From Pseudomonadota bacterium (lineage in GTDB: Bacteria; Pseudomonadota; Alphaproteobacteria; Rhizobiales; Methylopilaceae): DNA of 6,606 nucleotides. The notes under the pieces were generated by a model. The model worked only from the letters and a program-made list of their open reading frames with translations. It had not been told where the DNA came from and made no database searches. The position numbers and the translations under genes were made by a program. The stretch spans positions 1-6,606 of the forward strand of contig JAEWFF010000019.1 of NCBI GenBank assembly GCA_023388965.1, in the 5' to 3' direction. Numbering within the stretch: position 1 is the stretch's first letter; each line of letters begins with the position of its first letter. Shown here one piece after another: positions 1-6,264 of the stretch.

Positions 1-17
1 GATTGAGGTATAGCGCA

Positions 18-1562
18 ATGCAACAACTGAATCCATCCGAGATCAGTGCGCTCATTAAACAGCGTATCGGCGATCTGGACACCAGCGCGACCGCTAAAAA
101 CGAAGGTACCATTGTTATGGTATCCGACGGTATTGTGCGCATTCACGGTCTTGCTGATGCAATGTACGGTGAAATGATCGAATTCGACGGCGGCTTATAC
201 GGTATGGCACTGAACCTAGAACAGGATTCAGTGGGCGTCGTTGTTTTAGGTAACTACTTAGGCCTTCAAGAAGGTCAAAAAGCTCGTTGTACAGGTCGTG
301 TATTAGAAGTTCCGGTTGGTCCAGAACTTTTAGGCCGTGTCGTAGATGCTTTGGGTAACCCAATTGATGGTAAAGGCCCAATTGATGCGAAATTAACTGA
401 TGCTGTAGAAAAAGTAGCACCAGGCGTAATTTGGCGTCAATCAGTGGATCAACCTGTACAAACTGGTTATAAATCAGTAGATACAATGATCCCAGTTGGC
501 CGTGGTCAGCGTGAGTTGATCATTGGTGACCGTCAGACTGGTAAAACAGCTATGGCGATCGATGCGATCATCGCTCAGAAAAACTCTGGCATTAAGTGTG
601 TATACGTAGCAATTGGTCAAAAACAATCGACTATCGCGAACGTAGTACGCAAGCTGGAAGAAACTGGCGCTATGGCGTATACCACTGTTGTAGCAGCAGC
701 TGCAGCTGATCCAGCAGCAATGCTGTATCTGGCGCCTTATGCTGGCTGTACAATGGGCGAATACTTCCGTGATCGTGGTGAAGACGCGTTAATTATTTAT
801 GATGATTTGTCTAAGCAAGCTGTTGCTTACCGTCAAATTTCATTGCTTCTTCGTCGTCCACCAGGTCGTGAAGCTTACCCAGGTGACGTATTCTATCTAC
901 ATTCACGTCTACTTGAACGTGCTTCTCGCGTATCTGCTGACTATGTTGAGAAATTCACTAACGGTGAAGTTAAAGGCCAAACTGGTTCATTAACTGCATT
1001 GCCGATTATTGAAACTCAAGCAGGTGACGTATCTGCATTCGTACCGACTAACGTAATTTCGATTACTGATGGTCAGATCTTCCTTGAAACATCATTATTC
1101 AACGCGGGTATTCGTCCTGCGGTGAACGCCGGTATTTCTGTATCGCGTGTTGGTGGTTCGGCTCAAACGAAGATCATCAAAAAATTGTCTGGTGGTATCC
1201 GTACCGCTTTGGCGCAATACCGTGAATTGGCAGCGTTTGCTCAGTTCGCTTCTGACCTTGACGAAGCAACTCGTAAGCAACTTGAACATGGTCAACGCGT
1301 AACTGAGTTAATGAAGCAGAAACAATATGAGCCTTACTCAATTGCTGACCAGGCTGTTTCAGTTTATGCATCTAACGAAGGCTACATGGCTGACGTTGAA
1401 GTGAAGAAAATCGTAGACTTTGATGCTGCGTTAATTTCTTACTTCCGTTCAGAGCACGCTGCGTTAATGCAACAAATCGATGAAACTGGTGATTACAACA
1501 AAGACATCGAAGCTGCAATCAAAGCAGGTATTGAAAGCTTTAAAGCGACTCAAACTTACTAA
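18..1562 (+). CDS. atpA: F1Fo ATP synthase subunit alpha
   Basis: This is the non-catalytic nucleotide-binding subunit of the F1 head; three copies alternate with three beta subunits on the cytoplasmic face of the inner membrane. The product is 514 aa, full length for the family. An N-terminal beta-barrel covers about residues 1-95, followed by the RecA-like nucleotide domain and a helical C-terminal domain. The P-loop GDRQTGKT is at 170-177 with Lys176. The arginine finger that reaches into the beta catalytic site is Arg377, in the VSRVGG segment. I chose the ATG at 18 because GAGG lies at 5-8, nine bases upstream, and the protein then begins MQQLNPSEIS, as in other gammaproteobacterial alphas. 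An in-frame TTG at 3 would add only five residues and overlap this ribosome site. It is the first visible gene of the operon; atpH and the Fo genes should lie just upstream. It ends in TAA and is followed by an 86-nt spacer. Confidence 0.98.
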   Translation: MQQLNPSEISALIKQRIGDLDTSATAKNEGTIVMVSDGIVRIHGLADAMYGEMIEFDGGLYGMALNLEQDSVGVVVLGNYLGLQEGQKARCTGRVLEVPVGPELLGRVVDALGNPIDGKGPIDAKLTDAVEKVAPGVIWRQSVDQPVQTGYKSVDTMIPVGRGQRELIIGDRQTGKTAMAIDAIIAQKNSGIKCVYVAIGQKQSTIANVVRKLEETGAMAYTTVVAAAAADPAAMLYLAPYAGCTMGEYFRDRGEDALIIYDDLSKQAVAYRQISLLLRRPPGREAYPGDVFYLHSRLLERASRVSADYVEKFTNGEVKGQTGSLTALPIIETQAGDVSAFVPTNVISITDGQIFLETSLFNAGIRPAVNAGISVSRVGGSAQTKIIKKLSGGIRTALAQYRELAAFAQFASDLDEATRKQLEHGQRVTELMKQKQYEPYSIADQAVSVYASNEGYMADVEVKKIVDFDAALISYFRSEHAALMQQIDETGDYNKDIEAAIKAGIESFKATQTY

Positions 1563-1563
1563 T

Positions 1564-1578
1564 TTAGCACTTTGCTAA
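1564..1578 (+). other. Small stem-loop just after the atpA stop
   Basis: A perfect 5-bp stem TTAGC/GCTAA encloses the 5-nt loop ACTTT and starts one base after the atpA stop codon. It is not followed by a T tract, so it is unlikely to terminate transcription. A stem this short and AT-rich can occur by chance. I record it because it is the first of several inverted repeats packed into the unusually long atpA-atpG spacer. Confidence 0.35.
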
Positions 1579-1607
1579 TTAGTGTTGGTTTGGTTCACGG
1601 ATCAACC

Positions 1608-1633
1608 TTCGAGGGCTCGAAAGGGCCTTCGAA
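1608..1633 (+). other. GNRA-tetraloop hairpin in the atpA-atpG spacer
   Basis: Bases 1608-1618 pair with 1623-1633 as an uninterrupted 11-bp stem closed by a GAAA loop at 1619-1622. Nine pairs are Watson-Crick. The other two, G1613-U1628 and U1617-G1624, are wobbles that pair only in the + strand transcript, which favours an RNA structure in the operon mRNA. No T run follows, so it does not look like a terminator. The stem ends two bases before the weak atpG ribosome site (TAGG, 1637-1640) and 15 bases before the atpG ATG. By inference it could slow gamma translation, protect or define an mRNA end, or act as an RNase site. Any of these would suit a complex needing one gamma per three alpha. 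Confidence 0.75.
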
Positions 1634-1648
1634 TACTAGGTTAAGCGT

Positions 1649-2518
1649 ATGGCAAACTTAAAAGAAATTCGCGCCAAAGTAGCTAGTATCAAGAGCACGC
1701 AGAAGATTACTCGAGCGATGCAAATGGTAGCTGCTTCTAAGATGCGTCGTGCGCAAGAGCGCATGGCTCAAGGCCGTCCGTATGCCGAAAATATGCACCG
1801 TGTAATTGCTCATTTGGTACAAGCGAATCCTGAATATAAACACCGTTATATGGTTGAACGTCCTGTGAAGCGCGTTGGCTATATCATTGTTTCTTCAGAT
1901 CGTGGTTTGGCAGGCGGTTTGAACATTAACCTGTTCAAAAAAGTGGTCAAACACGTACAACAGCAACAAGAGCAGTCAATTGAAGTTCAATTTGCTTTAA
2001 TTGGTCAAAAAGCGGTTTCGTTTTTTAAAAACTACGGCGGTAAAGTACTAGGTGCAACTACAAACGTAGGTGATACACCAAGTCTTGAACAGTTATCTGG
2101 TTCTGTACAGGTGATGTTAGACGCTTATGATAAAGGCGAGTTAGATCGTATTTATCTGGTGTCCAACGGCTTTGTCAATGCCATGACTCAAAATCAAAAA
2201 ATCGAACAGCTTGTTCCTTTAGCAGCTGCTGAAGAAGACAAGACCCTGAACCGTCAATACGGTTGGGACTATATCTATGAACCAGAAGCAGAAGAACTGC
2301 TGAATGGTTTATTGGTTCGTTATATTGAGTCTGTGGTGTATCAAGGTGTGATTGAAAACATCGCTTGTGAGCAATCTGCACGTATGGTCGCAATGAAAGC
2401 TGCGACAGATAACGCAGGTGAGCTTATCAAGAACCTACAACTTATTTATAACAAGCTGCGTCAAGCCGCGATTACTCAGGAAATTTCTGAGATCGTTGGT
2501 GGTGCCGCTGCCGTTTAA
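1649..2518 (+). CDS. atpG: F1Fo ATP synthase subunit gamma
   Basis: This is the central rotor shaft: its coiled coil turns inside the alpha3beta3 head and couples proton flow in Fo to ATP synthesis. The product is 289 aa, close to the usual 285-290. The N-terminal helix carries the conserved run IRAKVASIKSTQKITRAM (residues 7-24) and then MVAASKMRRAQ. The C-terminal helix carries the family signature MKAATDNAGELIKNLQL and ends RQAAITQEISEIVGGAAAV. The central Rossmann-like domain includes SDRGLAGGLN at 83-92; many homologues, including E. coli, have Cys where this protein has Ala88. The ATG at 1649 is preceded by only a weak ribosome site (TAGG, 1637-1640), sitting directly after the spacer hairpin. 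By position this looks like the poorest initiation region of the three visible downstream atp genes. A 26-nt spacer leads to atpD. Confidence 0.98.
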   Translation: MANLKEIRAKVASIKSTQKITRAMQMVAASKMRRAQERMAQGRPYAENMHRVIAHLVQANPEYKHRYMVERPVKRVGYIIVSSDRGLAGGLNINLFKKVVKHVQQQQEQSIEVQFALIGQKAVSFFKNYGGKVLGATTNVGDTPSLEQLSGSVQVMLDAYDKGELDRIYLVSNGFVNAMTQNQKIEQLVPLAAAEEDKTLNRQYGWDYIYEPEAEELLNGLLVRYIESVVYQGVIENIACEQSARMVAMKAATDNAGELIKNLQLIYNKLRQAAITQEISEIVGGAAAV

Positions 2519-2544
2519 CATTATTTTGAATTGAGGAGACAGCA

Positions 2545-3939
2545 ATGAGTAGCGGTCGTATCATTCAGATCATCGGCGCGGTTATCGACGTCGAGTTTGA
2601 ACGCAACAGCGTTCCTAAGATCTATGACGCTCTTCACGTTGATGGCACTGAAACTACTTTAGAAGTTCAGCAACAACTTGGTGACGGCGTTGTACGTACA
2701 ATTGCGATGGGATCTACTGAAGGTCTTAAACGTGGTTTGAACGTAACTAACACTAACGCGCCGATCTCTGTACCAGTAGGTACAGCGACACTTGGTCGTA
2801 TCATGGACGTTCTTGGTCGCCCTATCGACGAAGCTGGTCCAGTTGCAACTGAAGAGCGTTTACCAATTCACCGTCAAGCGCCTTCTTATGCAGAACAAGC
2901 GGCTTCTACTGACCTTCTAGAAACTGGTATTAAAGTCATTGACTTACTTTGCCCGTTCGCGAAAGGTGGTAAAGTTGGTCTGTTCGGTGGTGCCGGTGTT
3001 GGTAAAACTGTAAACATGATGGAGTTGATCAACAACATCGCTAAAGCGCACTCAGGTTTATCTGTATTCGCTGGTGTTGGTGAGCGTACTCGTGAAGGTA
3101 ACGACTTCTATCACGAGATGAAAGACTCTAACGTTCTAGACAAAGTAGCAATGGTCTACGGTCAGATGAACGAGCCACCTGGTAACCGTTTACGCGTAGC
3201 GTTGACTGGTCTGACTATGGCTGAGTACTTCCGTGATCAAAAAGACGAAAACGGTAAAGGCCGTGACGTATTATTGTTCGTTGACAACATCTACCGTTAT
3301 ACACTAGCAGGTACTGAAGTATCAGCACTTCTAGGCCGTATGCCATCTGCAGTAGGTTATCAGCCTACACTTGCAGAAGAGATGGGTGTTCTTCAAGAAC
3401 GTATTACATCAACTAAGTCTGGTTCGATTACGTCTATCCAAGCGGTATACGTACCTGCCGATGACTTAACAGATCCATCGCCTGCTACAACGTTCGCTCA
3501 CTTGGACGCAACTGTTGTATTGAGCCGTGACATCGCTTCTCAAGGTATTTACCCTGCGATCGATCCACTTGACTCAACTTCACGTCAGTTAGATCCACTG
3601 GTAGTTGGTACTGAGCATTACGAAATTGCTCGTGCAGTTCAAAACGTTCTTCAACGTTATAAAGAACTGAAAGACATTATCGCAATTCTTGGTATGGACG
3701 AATTGTCAGAAGAAGACAAACTTACTGTATACCGTGCACGTAAGATCCAGCGTTTCTTCTCTCAACCGTTCCACGTAGCTGAAGTATTTACTGGCGCGCC
3801 TGGTAAACTTGTACCGCTTAAAGAAACGATTCGTGGCTTTAAAGGTCTTCTAGCTGGTGAATACGATCACATCCCAGAACAAGCGTTCTATATGGTTGGT
3901 GGTATTGACGAAGTGATTGCTAAAGCCGAGAAACTTTAA
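2545..3939 (+). CDS. atpD: F1Fo ATP synthase subunit beta (catalytic)
   Basis: This is the catalytic subunit of F1, making ATP from ADP and phosphate at three sites as gamma rotates. The product is 464 aa, normal for the family. The P-loop GGAGVGKT is at 148-155 with Lys154. GERTREG at 179-185 supplies the catalytic glutamate (Glu180) and an adjacent arginine. Walker B is VLLFVD at 242-247, ending in Asp247. The sequence ALLGRMPSAVGYQPTLAEEMG follows, as is typical. The DELSEED lever that contacts gamma and epsilon is intact at 385-391. The start at ATG 2545 has a strong Shine-Dalgarno AGGAG at 2534-2538 with a 6-nt gap. It lies 26 nt after atpG and 26 nt before atpC, so co-transcription is expected. 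Nothing is truncated or substituted at known catalytic positions. Confidence 0.99.
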   Translation: MSSGRIIQIIGAVIDVEFERNSVPKIYDALHVDGTETTLEVQQQLGDGVVRTIAMGSTEGLKRGLNVTNTNAPISVPVGTATLGRIMDVLGRPIDEAGPVATEERLPIHRQAPSYAEQAASTDLLETGIKVIDLLCPFAKGGKVGLFGGAGVGKTVNMMELINNIAKAHSGLSVFAGVGERTREGNDFYHEMKDSNVLDKVAMVYGQMNEPPGNRLRVALTGLTMAEYFRDQKDENGKGRDVLLFVDNIYRYTLAGTEVSALLGRMPSAVGYQPTLAEEMGVLQERITSTKSGSITSIQAVYVPADDLTDPSPATTFAHLDATVVLSRDIASQGIYPAIDPLDSTSRQLDPLVVGTEHYEIARAVQNVLQRYKELKDIIAILGMDELSEEDKLTVYRARKIQRFFSQPFHVAEVFTGAPGKLVPLKETIRGFKGLLAGEYDHIPEQAFYMVGGIDEVIAKAEKL

Positions 3940-3965
3940 TTAGCTACCTAATTTAGGAGGTTCTC

Positions 3966-4385
3966 ATGGCGACTATGCAATGTGACGTTGTAAGTGTTCA
4001 GGAGTCTTTGTACTCTGGCACTGTAACTATGCTAATTGCAAAAGGTGCTGGCGGTGAGTTGGGTATTATGCCTGGCCACGCTCCGCTGGTAACTTTGCTC
4101 CAACCTGGCGCGATCCGCGTTATTTTGGAAAATGGTACAGAAGAATTAATCTATGTATCTGGTGGTGTTCTAGAAGTTCAACCGCACGTTGTTACGGTTC
4201 TTGCAGATACTGCAGTCCGTGCAGAAAACTTGGATGAAGCGGCAATTATTGAAGCGCGTAAACACGCTGAACAATTGCTGGCGAATCAAAAGAGCGATTT
4301 GGACGCTGCTGCTGCTTTGGCTGCTTTGGCAGAAACTGCTGCACAGTTGGAAACGATCCGCAAAATCAAAAACCGCGCAATGTAA
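3966..4385 (+). CDS. atpC: F1Fo ATP synthase subunit epsilon
   Basis: Epsilon sits at the foot of the rotor, joins gamma to the c-ring, and can inhibit ATP hydrolysis through its C-terminal helices. The product is 139 aa, typical length. The N-terminal beta-sandwich covers about residues 1-85 and includes the hallmark GELGIMPGHAPL at 30-41. The rest is a predicted helical hairpin rich in Ala and Leu (about 88-139), so the full regulatory C-terminal domain is present. A 9-bp tandem repeat at 4311-4328 encodes Ala-Ala-Leu twice within this hairpin. The start at ATG 3966 has a near-consensus Shine-Dalgarno AGGAGG at 3955-3960 with a 5-nt gap. It is the last gene of the operon; the terminator stem starts 17 nt after the stop. 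Self-inhibition by epsilon is established for bacterial F1 generally; its strength here cannot be read from sequence. Confidence 0.98.
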   Translation: MATMQCDVVSVQESLYSGTVTMLIAKGAGGELGIMPGHAPLVTLLQPGAIRVILENGTEELIYVSGGVLEVQPHVVTVLADTAVRAENLDEAAIIEARKHAEQLLANQKSDLDAAAALAALAETAAQLETIRKIKNRAM

Positions 4386-4402
4386 TTGCTGGTTTAAGAT
4401 TG

Positions 4403-4431
4403 AAGAAACCACCCGAAAGGGTGGTTTTTTT
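4403..4431 (+). terminator. Rho-independent terminator of the atp operon
   Basis: AAACCACCC (4406-4414) and GGGTGGTTT (4419-4427) form a perfect 9-bp stem around a GAAA tetraloop, followed by a run of seven Ts at 4425-4431. Outer A-T and G-T pairs can lengthen the stem to 4403. It begins 17 nt after the atpC stop and marks the end of the ATP synthase operon. The AAA before the stem pairs with the T tract, so some activity on the opposite strand is possible, but no minus-strand gene ends here. Confidence 0.95.
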
Positions 4432-4455
4432 ATGAATACTATTTAATGGAATATA

Positions 4456-4485
4456 TTGGTAAATAACTTATATATTTGTTATATC
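4456..4485 (+). promoter_or_regulatory. Possible promoter for the lipoprotein gene
   Basis: The stretch after the operon terminator is very AT-rich. TTGGTA at 4456-4461 matches four of six bases of a -35 box. TATATC at 4480-4485 matches four of six bases of a -10 box, with an 18-bp spacer. This would leave an untranslated leader of roughly 25-30 nt before the GTG at 4521. An imperfect dyad ATAAC/GTTAT (4463-4467 and 4478-4482) lies within the spacer. The match is weak and AT-rich DNA yields such hits by chance. The main argument is context: a strong terminator lies upstream, so the next gene needs its own promoter. Confidence 0.3.
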
Positions 4486-4520
4486 TCATGCTCTTAAAAA
4501 ATAAATAAGGGGAATTTGGG

Positions 4521-5003
4521 GTGTCAAATAAAATTATTTTACCGCTATTATTATCATTAGGTTTTGTTGGTTGTGCTTCGGTTCCGAAAGCAGATCCACA
4601 AGCAGTGCAGCAACAAAAAAAGATTCAAGCGCCACAAGCAGGTCAAGCAGGAATCTATGTGTACCGCTCGAATAGCGTTGTAGGTGCAGGACTCAAGAAA
4701 GATATTTGGGTTAATGGTGAGTGCTTGGGTGAAACTGCACGTGGTGTTTATTTTTATACAGAGGTAGAAGGTGGTAAAACACATATTGTGTCTACAGAAT
4801 CAGAGTTTTCTCCTAATCACCTGAACGTAACTACACAAAGTGGGAAAAACTATTATGTTCAACAATACATTAAACCAGGTGTATTTGTTGGAGGTGCAAA
4901 CGTAAAATTGGTTGATGAGACTGAAGGTCAGCAGGCGATTGAAAAATACAGTTTGGCAGTAGGCGGCAAATGTTCTAAGCCTTCTATTCAACTTCCTAAA
5001 TAA
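4521..5003 (+). CDS. DUF2846-type outer-membrane lipoprotein
   Basis: The 160-aa product is a predicted lipoprotein. Its short signal peptide is MSNKII followed by a hydrophobic LPLLLSLGF core and a lipobox FVGC with Cys18 as the lipidated residue. Ala at +2 and Ser at +3 argue for outer-membrane sorting by the usual Lol rule. A Gln/Ala-rich linker (about 22-43) precedes a compact domain with the pattern seen in DUF2846 proteins: IYVYRS at 45-50, WVNGECLGE near 63-71, GVYFYTEVEGGKTHI at 75-89 and GKNYYVQQY at 108-116. Cys68 and Cys151 could form a disulfide. The molecular function of this family is not known to me. The GTG start is supported by AAGGGGA at 4507-4513, seven bases upstream; no in-frame ATG lies nearby. 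It ends in tandem TAA TAA. It is cut off from the atp operon by the terminator, so it is probably transcribed alone. Confidence 0.85.
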   Translation: MSNKIILPLLLSLGFVGCASVPKADPQAVQQQKKIQAPQAGQAGIYVYRSNSVVGAGLKKDIWVNGECLGETARGVYFYTEVEGGKTHIVSTESEFSPNHLNVTTQSGKNYYVQQYIKPGVFVGGANVKLVDETEGQQAIEKYSLAVGGKCSKPSIQLPK

Positions 5004-5017
5004 TAATTTCCACATCT

Positions 5018-5054
5018 GTGTTTGCGGTTGCTGCAAGGTGTAAATCGCAAACAC
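5018..5054 (+). terminator. Long-stem hairpin after the lipoprotein gene, terminator-like
   Basis: GTGTTTGCG (5018-5026) and CGCAAACAC (5046-5054) are perfectly complementary over 9 bp, extendable by a G-T pair at 5027/5045. The loop is 17 nt. The following bases TTGCTTTTG (5055-5063) are T-rich but not a clean run. It lies 15 nt after the gene's first stop codon, the expected place for a 3' end. The long loop and interrupted T tract make it a weaker intrinsic terminator than the one after atpC; it may instead protect the 3' end or be a protein-binding dyad. Confidence 0.5.
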
Positions 5055-5194
5055 TTGCTTTTGATCTAAAGACTTTCATTCATCTTTACTTAACCCAGCT
5101 CTATATCCATTTTTCCAAACCCTGATAATTTCATTGTTTAATTTTTCATAAAAATAGCCTGAAACATGCCAAGCTGTTCTCATAAAAATAGAAT
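5055..5194. other. AT-rich convergent spacer, no gene seen
   Basis: These 140 bases lie between the hairpin after the lipoprotein gene and the 3' end of the oppositely oriented pirin gene. I see no credible ORF with a ribosome site. The only structure is a 12-bp direct repeat TCATAAAAATAG at 5146-5157 and 5180-5191, plus a bulged inverted repeat between GAAACA (5161-5166) and TGTTC (5175-5179). Read on the - strand, that bulged stem followed by the T5 run at 5150-5154 could act as a poor terminator for the pirin gene. Confidence 0.5.
5146..5191. repeat. 12-bp direct repeat pair downstream of the pirin gene
   Basis: TCATAAAAATAG occurs at 5146-5157 and again at 5180-5191, 34 bp apart. A second direct repeat, AGCTGTTC, is at 5172-5179 and 5199-5206, the latter inside the last pirin codons; its period (27 bp) differs from that of the first pair (34 bp). 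The pattern could reflect an old imperfect duplication with small deletions. The 12-mer is AT-rich, so chance is not excluded. Confidence 0.6.
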
Positions 5195-6193
5195 TTAGAG
5201 CTGTTCAGGATATTCCTTATGCTCACCACCCTGATAAGTCGCAAAACGCGGCTGTTTACGTTCAAACACCGGTGCTGGACTCGGCCATGGCCATTCACCG
5301 AAATGGGTGTCGCGGTAACGTTTAAAGGCAGCGTTCAGTTCATCTTCACTATTTAGTACAAAAGGCCCGCGCATGGCTACCGGTGCACCAATTGGTTCAC
5401 CTTCAAGCCATAGAATCCGGGATTCGAGTAGTCCACCTTTTAAATGAATCTCGGCATCCGATTTCAATTCGGCCAAATGTTTCACGTCCATCTGCTGACC
5501 TTCAAGCTCTAAACTCTTACCCTGATAGAAATAACAGAAGCGGGTCGAGCTGGCGCTGGTGGCTGGAATAGTGACTTCAGCTTCGGGCGCTAGGGTAATC
5601 AGGTAAATATTCACCTTGTTTTCAGCCGGCGCTGCCCATGAATGAGGTGGACGTGGCAGGGCATCGGTTTCTTTAAATTGACCGGAAATCACCCGGATAT
5701 CAGCTTTCTGGCCTGCCGCATTGGCTTCAATTACATGCGGAATCTGCTCGCGCCATAACATTTTATAATCAGCTGGCTGCTGTTTCTGCTCAGGTGATGA
5801 ATTAAACCAGATCTGGAACAGTTCCATTGGGTTGGCTTGGTCTTCATGCACGAGTGGAAACATCTCGCAGTGTTCGACGCCATTGCCGGTGGTCAGCCAT
5901 TGCACATCTCCAGCGGCATAGCGACCGGCATTGCCGAGTGAATCAAAATGATCGACCACGCCTTGTTCCACTAAGGTAATGGTTTCAAAACCGGTATGTG
6001 GGTGCTCAGGGAAACCGGGCACCACATTGCCATAATACATATTGTATTCTTTATTTTGTGGTGGCGTTTGCGGACCCAGTTGGGCATTGCCAGCCGGAAA
6101 ATGATCCAGATGATGGGCACAGAAGATAAATGGATCTTTCAGATCTAAACGGAATGTCACCGGTACAACAGAATAAATCAGTGGATGCTGCAT
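5195..6193 (-). CDS. Pirin-family cupin protein
   Basis: The 332-aa product is a bicupin of the pirin family, cytoplasmic and probably iron-binding. The N-terminal pirin cupin has EHPHTGFET (63-71) and GVEHCEM (105-111). All four family metal ligands are present: His64, His66, His108 and Glu110. The C-terminal pirin domain ends with MRGPFVLNSEDEL (274-286). The WPWPSPAPVFERKQPRF tail is of the kind seen in the longer bacterial pirins. Some bacterial members degrade quercetin, others are redox or stress proteins; substrate cannot be assigned here. I chose the ATG at 6193 because AAGAGG lies six to seven bases upstream on the - strand. A longer reading frame from 6223 would add ten basic residues but has only A/T-rich sequence and no ribosome site before it. 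The gene converges on the lipoprotein gene. Its base composition looks more GC-rich than the lipoprotein gene, without clear evidence of transfer. Confidence 0.93.
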   Translation of the reverse strand: MQHPLIYSVVPVTFRLDLKDPFIFCAHHLDHFPAGNAQLGPQTPPQNKEYNMYYGNVVPGFPEHPHTGFETITLVEQGVVDHFDSLGNAGRYAAGDVQWLTTGNGVEHCEMFPLVHEDQANPMELFQIWFNSSPEQKQQPADYKMLWREQIPHVIEANAAGQKADIRVISGQFKETDALPRPPHSWAAPAENKVNIYLITLAPEAEVTIPATSASSTRFCYFYQGKSLELEGQQMDVKHLAELKSDAEIHLKGGLLESRILWLEGEPIGAPVAMRGPFVLNSEDELNAAFKRYRDTHFGEWPWPSPAPVFERKQPRFATYQGGEHKEYPEQL

Positions 6194-6235
6194 GGCAGAC
6201 CTCTTATTTTTAAATGAACGCATTATTTTTTTTAA

Positions 6236-6264
6236 ATTTTAACCATCAGAATCAGACCAGAAAC
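6236..6264 (-). promoter_or_regulatory. Possible promoter of the pirin gene
   Basis: Read on the - strand, TAAAAT (complement of 6236-6241) matches five of six bases of a -10 box and would give a leader of about 35 nt before the pirin ATG at 6193. A -35 box about 17 bp further upstream, near 6259-6264, would be poor. The 15-bp dyad at 6265-6279 would then sit immediately upstream of the -35 region, a usual place for an activator or repressor site. This is suggestive only. Confidence 0.3.

Noticed and set aside
3..17. Upstream in-frame TTG start for atpA, adding five residues
   Set aside because: It overlaps the GAGG ribosome site that serves the ATG at 18, and the known alpha N-terminus begins at that ATG.
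115..486. 123-residue minus-strand ORF opposite atpA
   Set aside because: Antisense to a conserved gene, with no recognisable protein character; it is explained by codon bias on the coding strand.
799..993. Short ORF within atpA in another frame
   Set aside because: Lies wholly within the strongly conserved alpha coding region and has no own start signals.
4403..4431. Reading the atp terminator as bidirectional
   Set aside because: The A run before the stem would allow it, but no minus-strand gene ends near here, so there is nothing for it to terminate on that side.
4189..4446. 85-residue ORF overlapping the end of atpC and the terminator
   Set aside because: It is in another frame of atpC, runs through the terminator hairpin and has no ribosome site; it is a shadow of a real gene.
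5383..5571. 62-residue plus-strand ORF within the pirin gene
   Set aside because: Antisense shadow of the pirin C-terminal domain.
6194..6223. Ten-residue N-terminal extension of the pirin gene from the ATG at 6223
   Set aside because: No ribosome site precedes it, while AAGAGG lies well placed before the ATG at 6193. The extension is not typical of the family.
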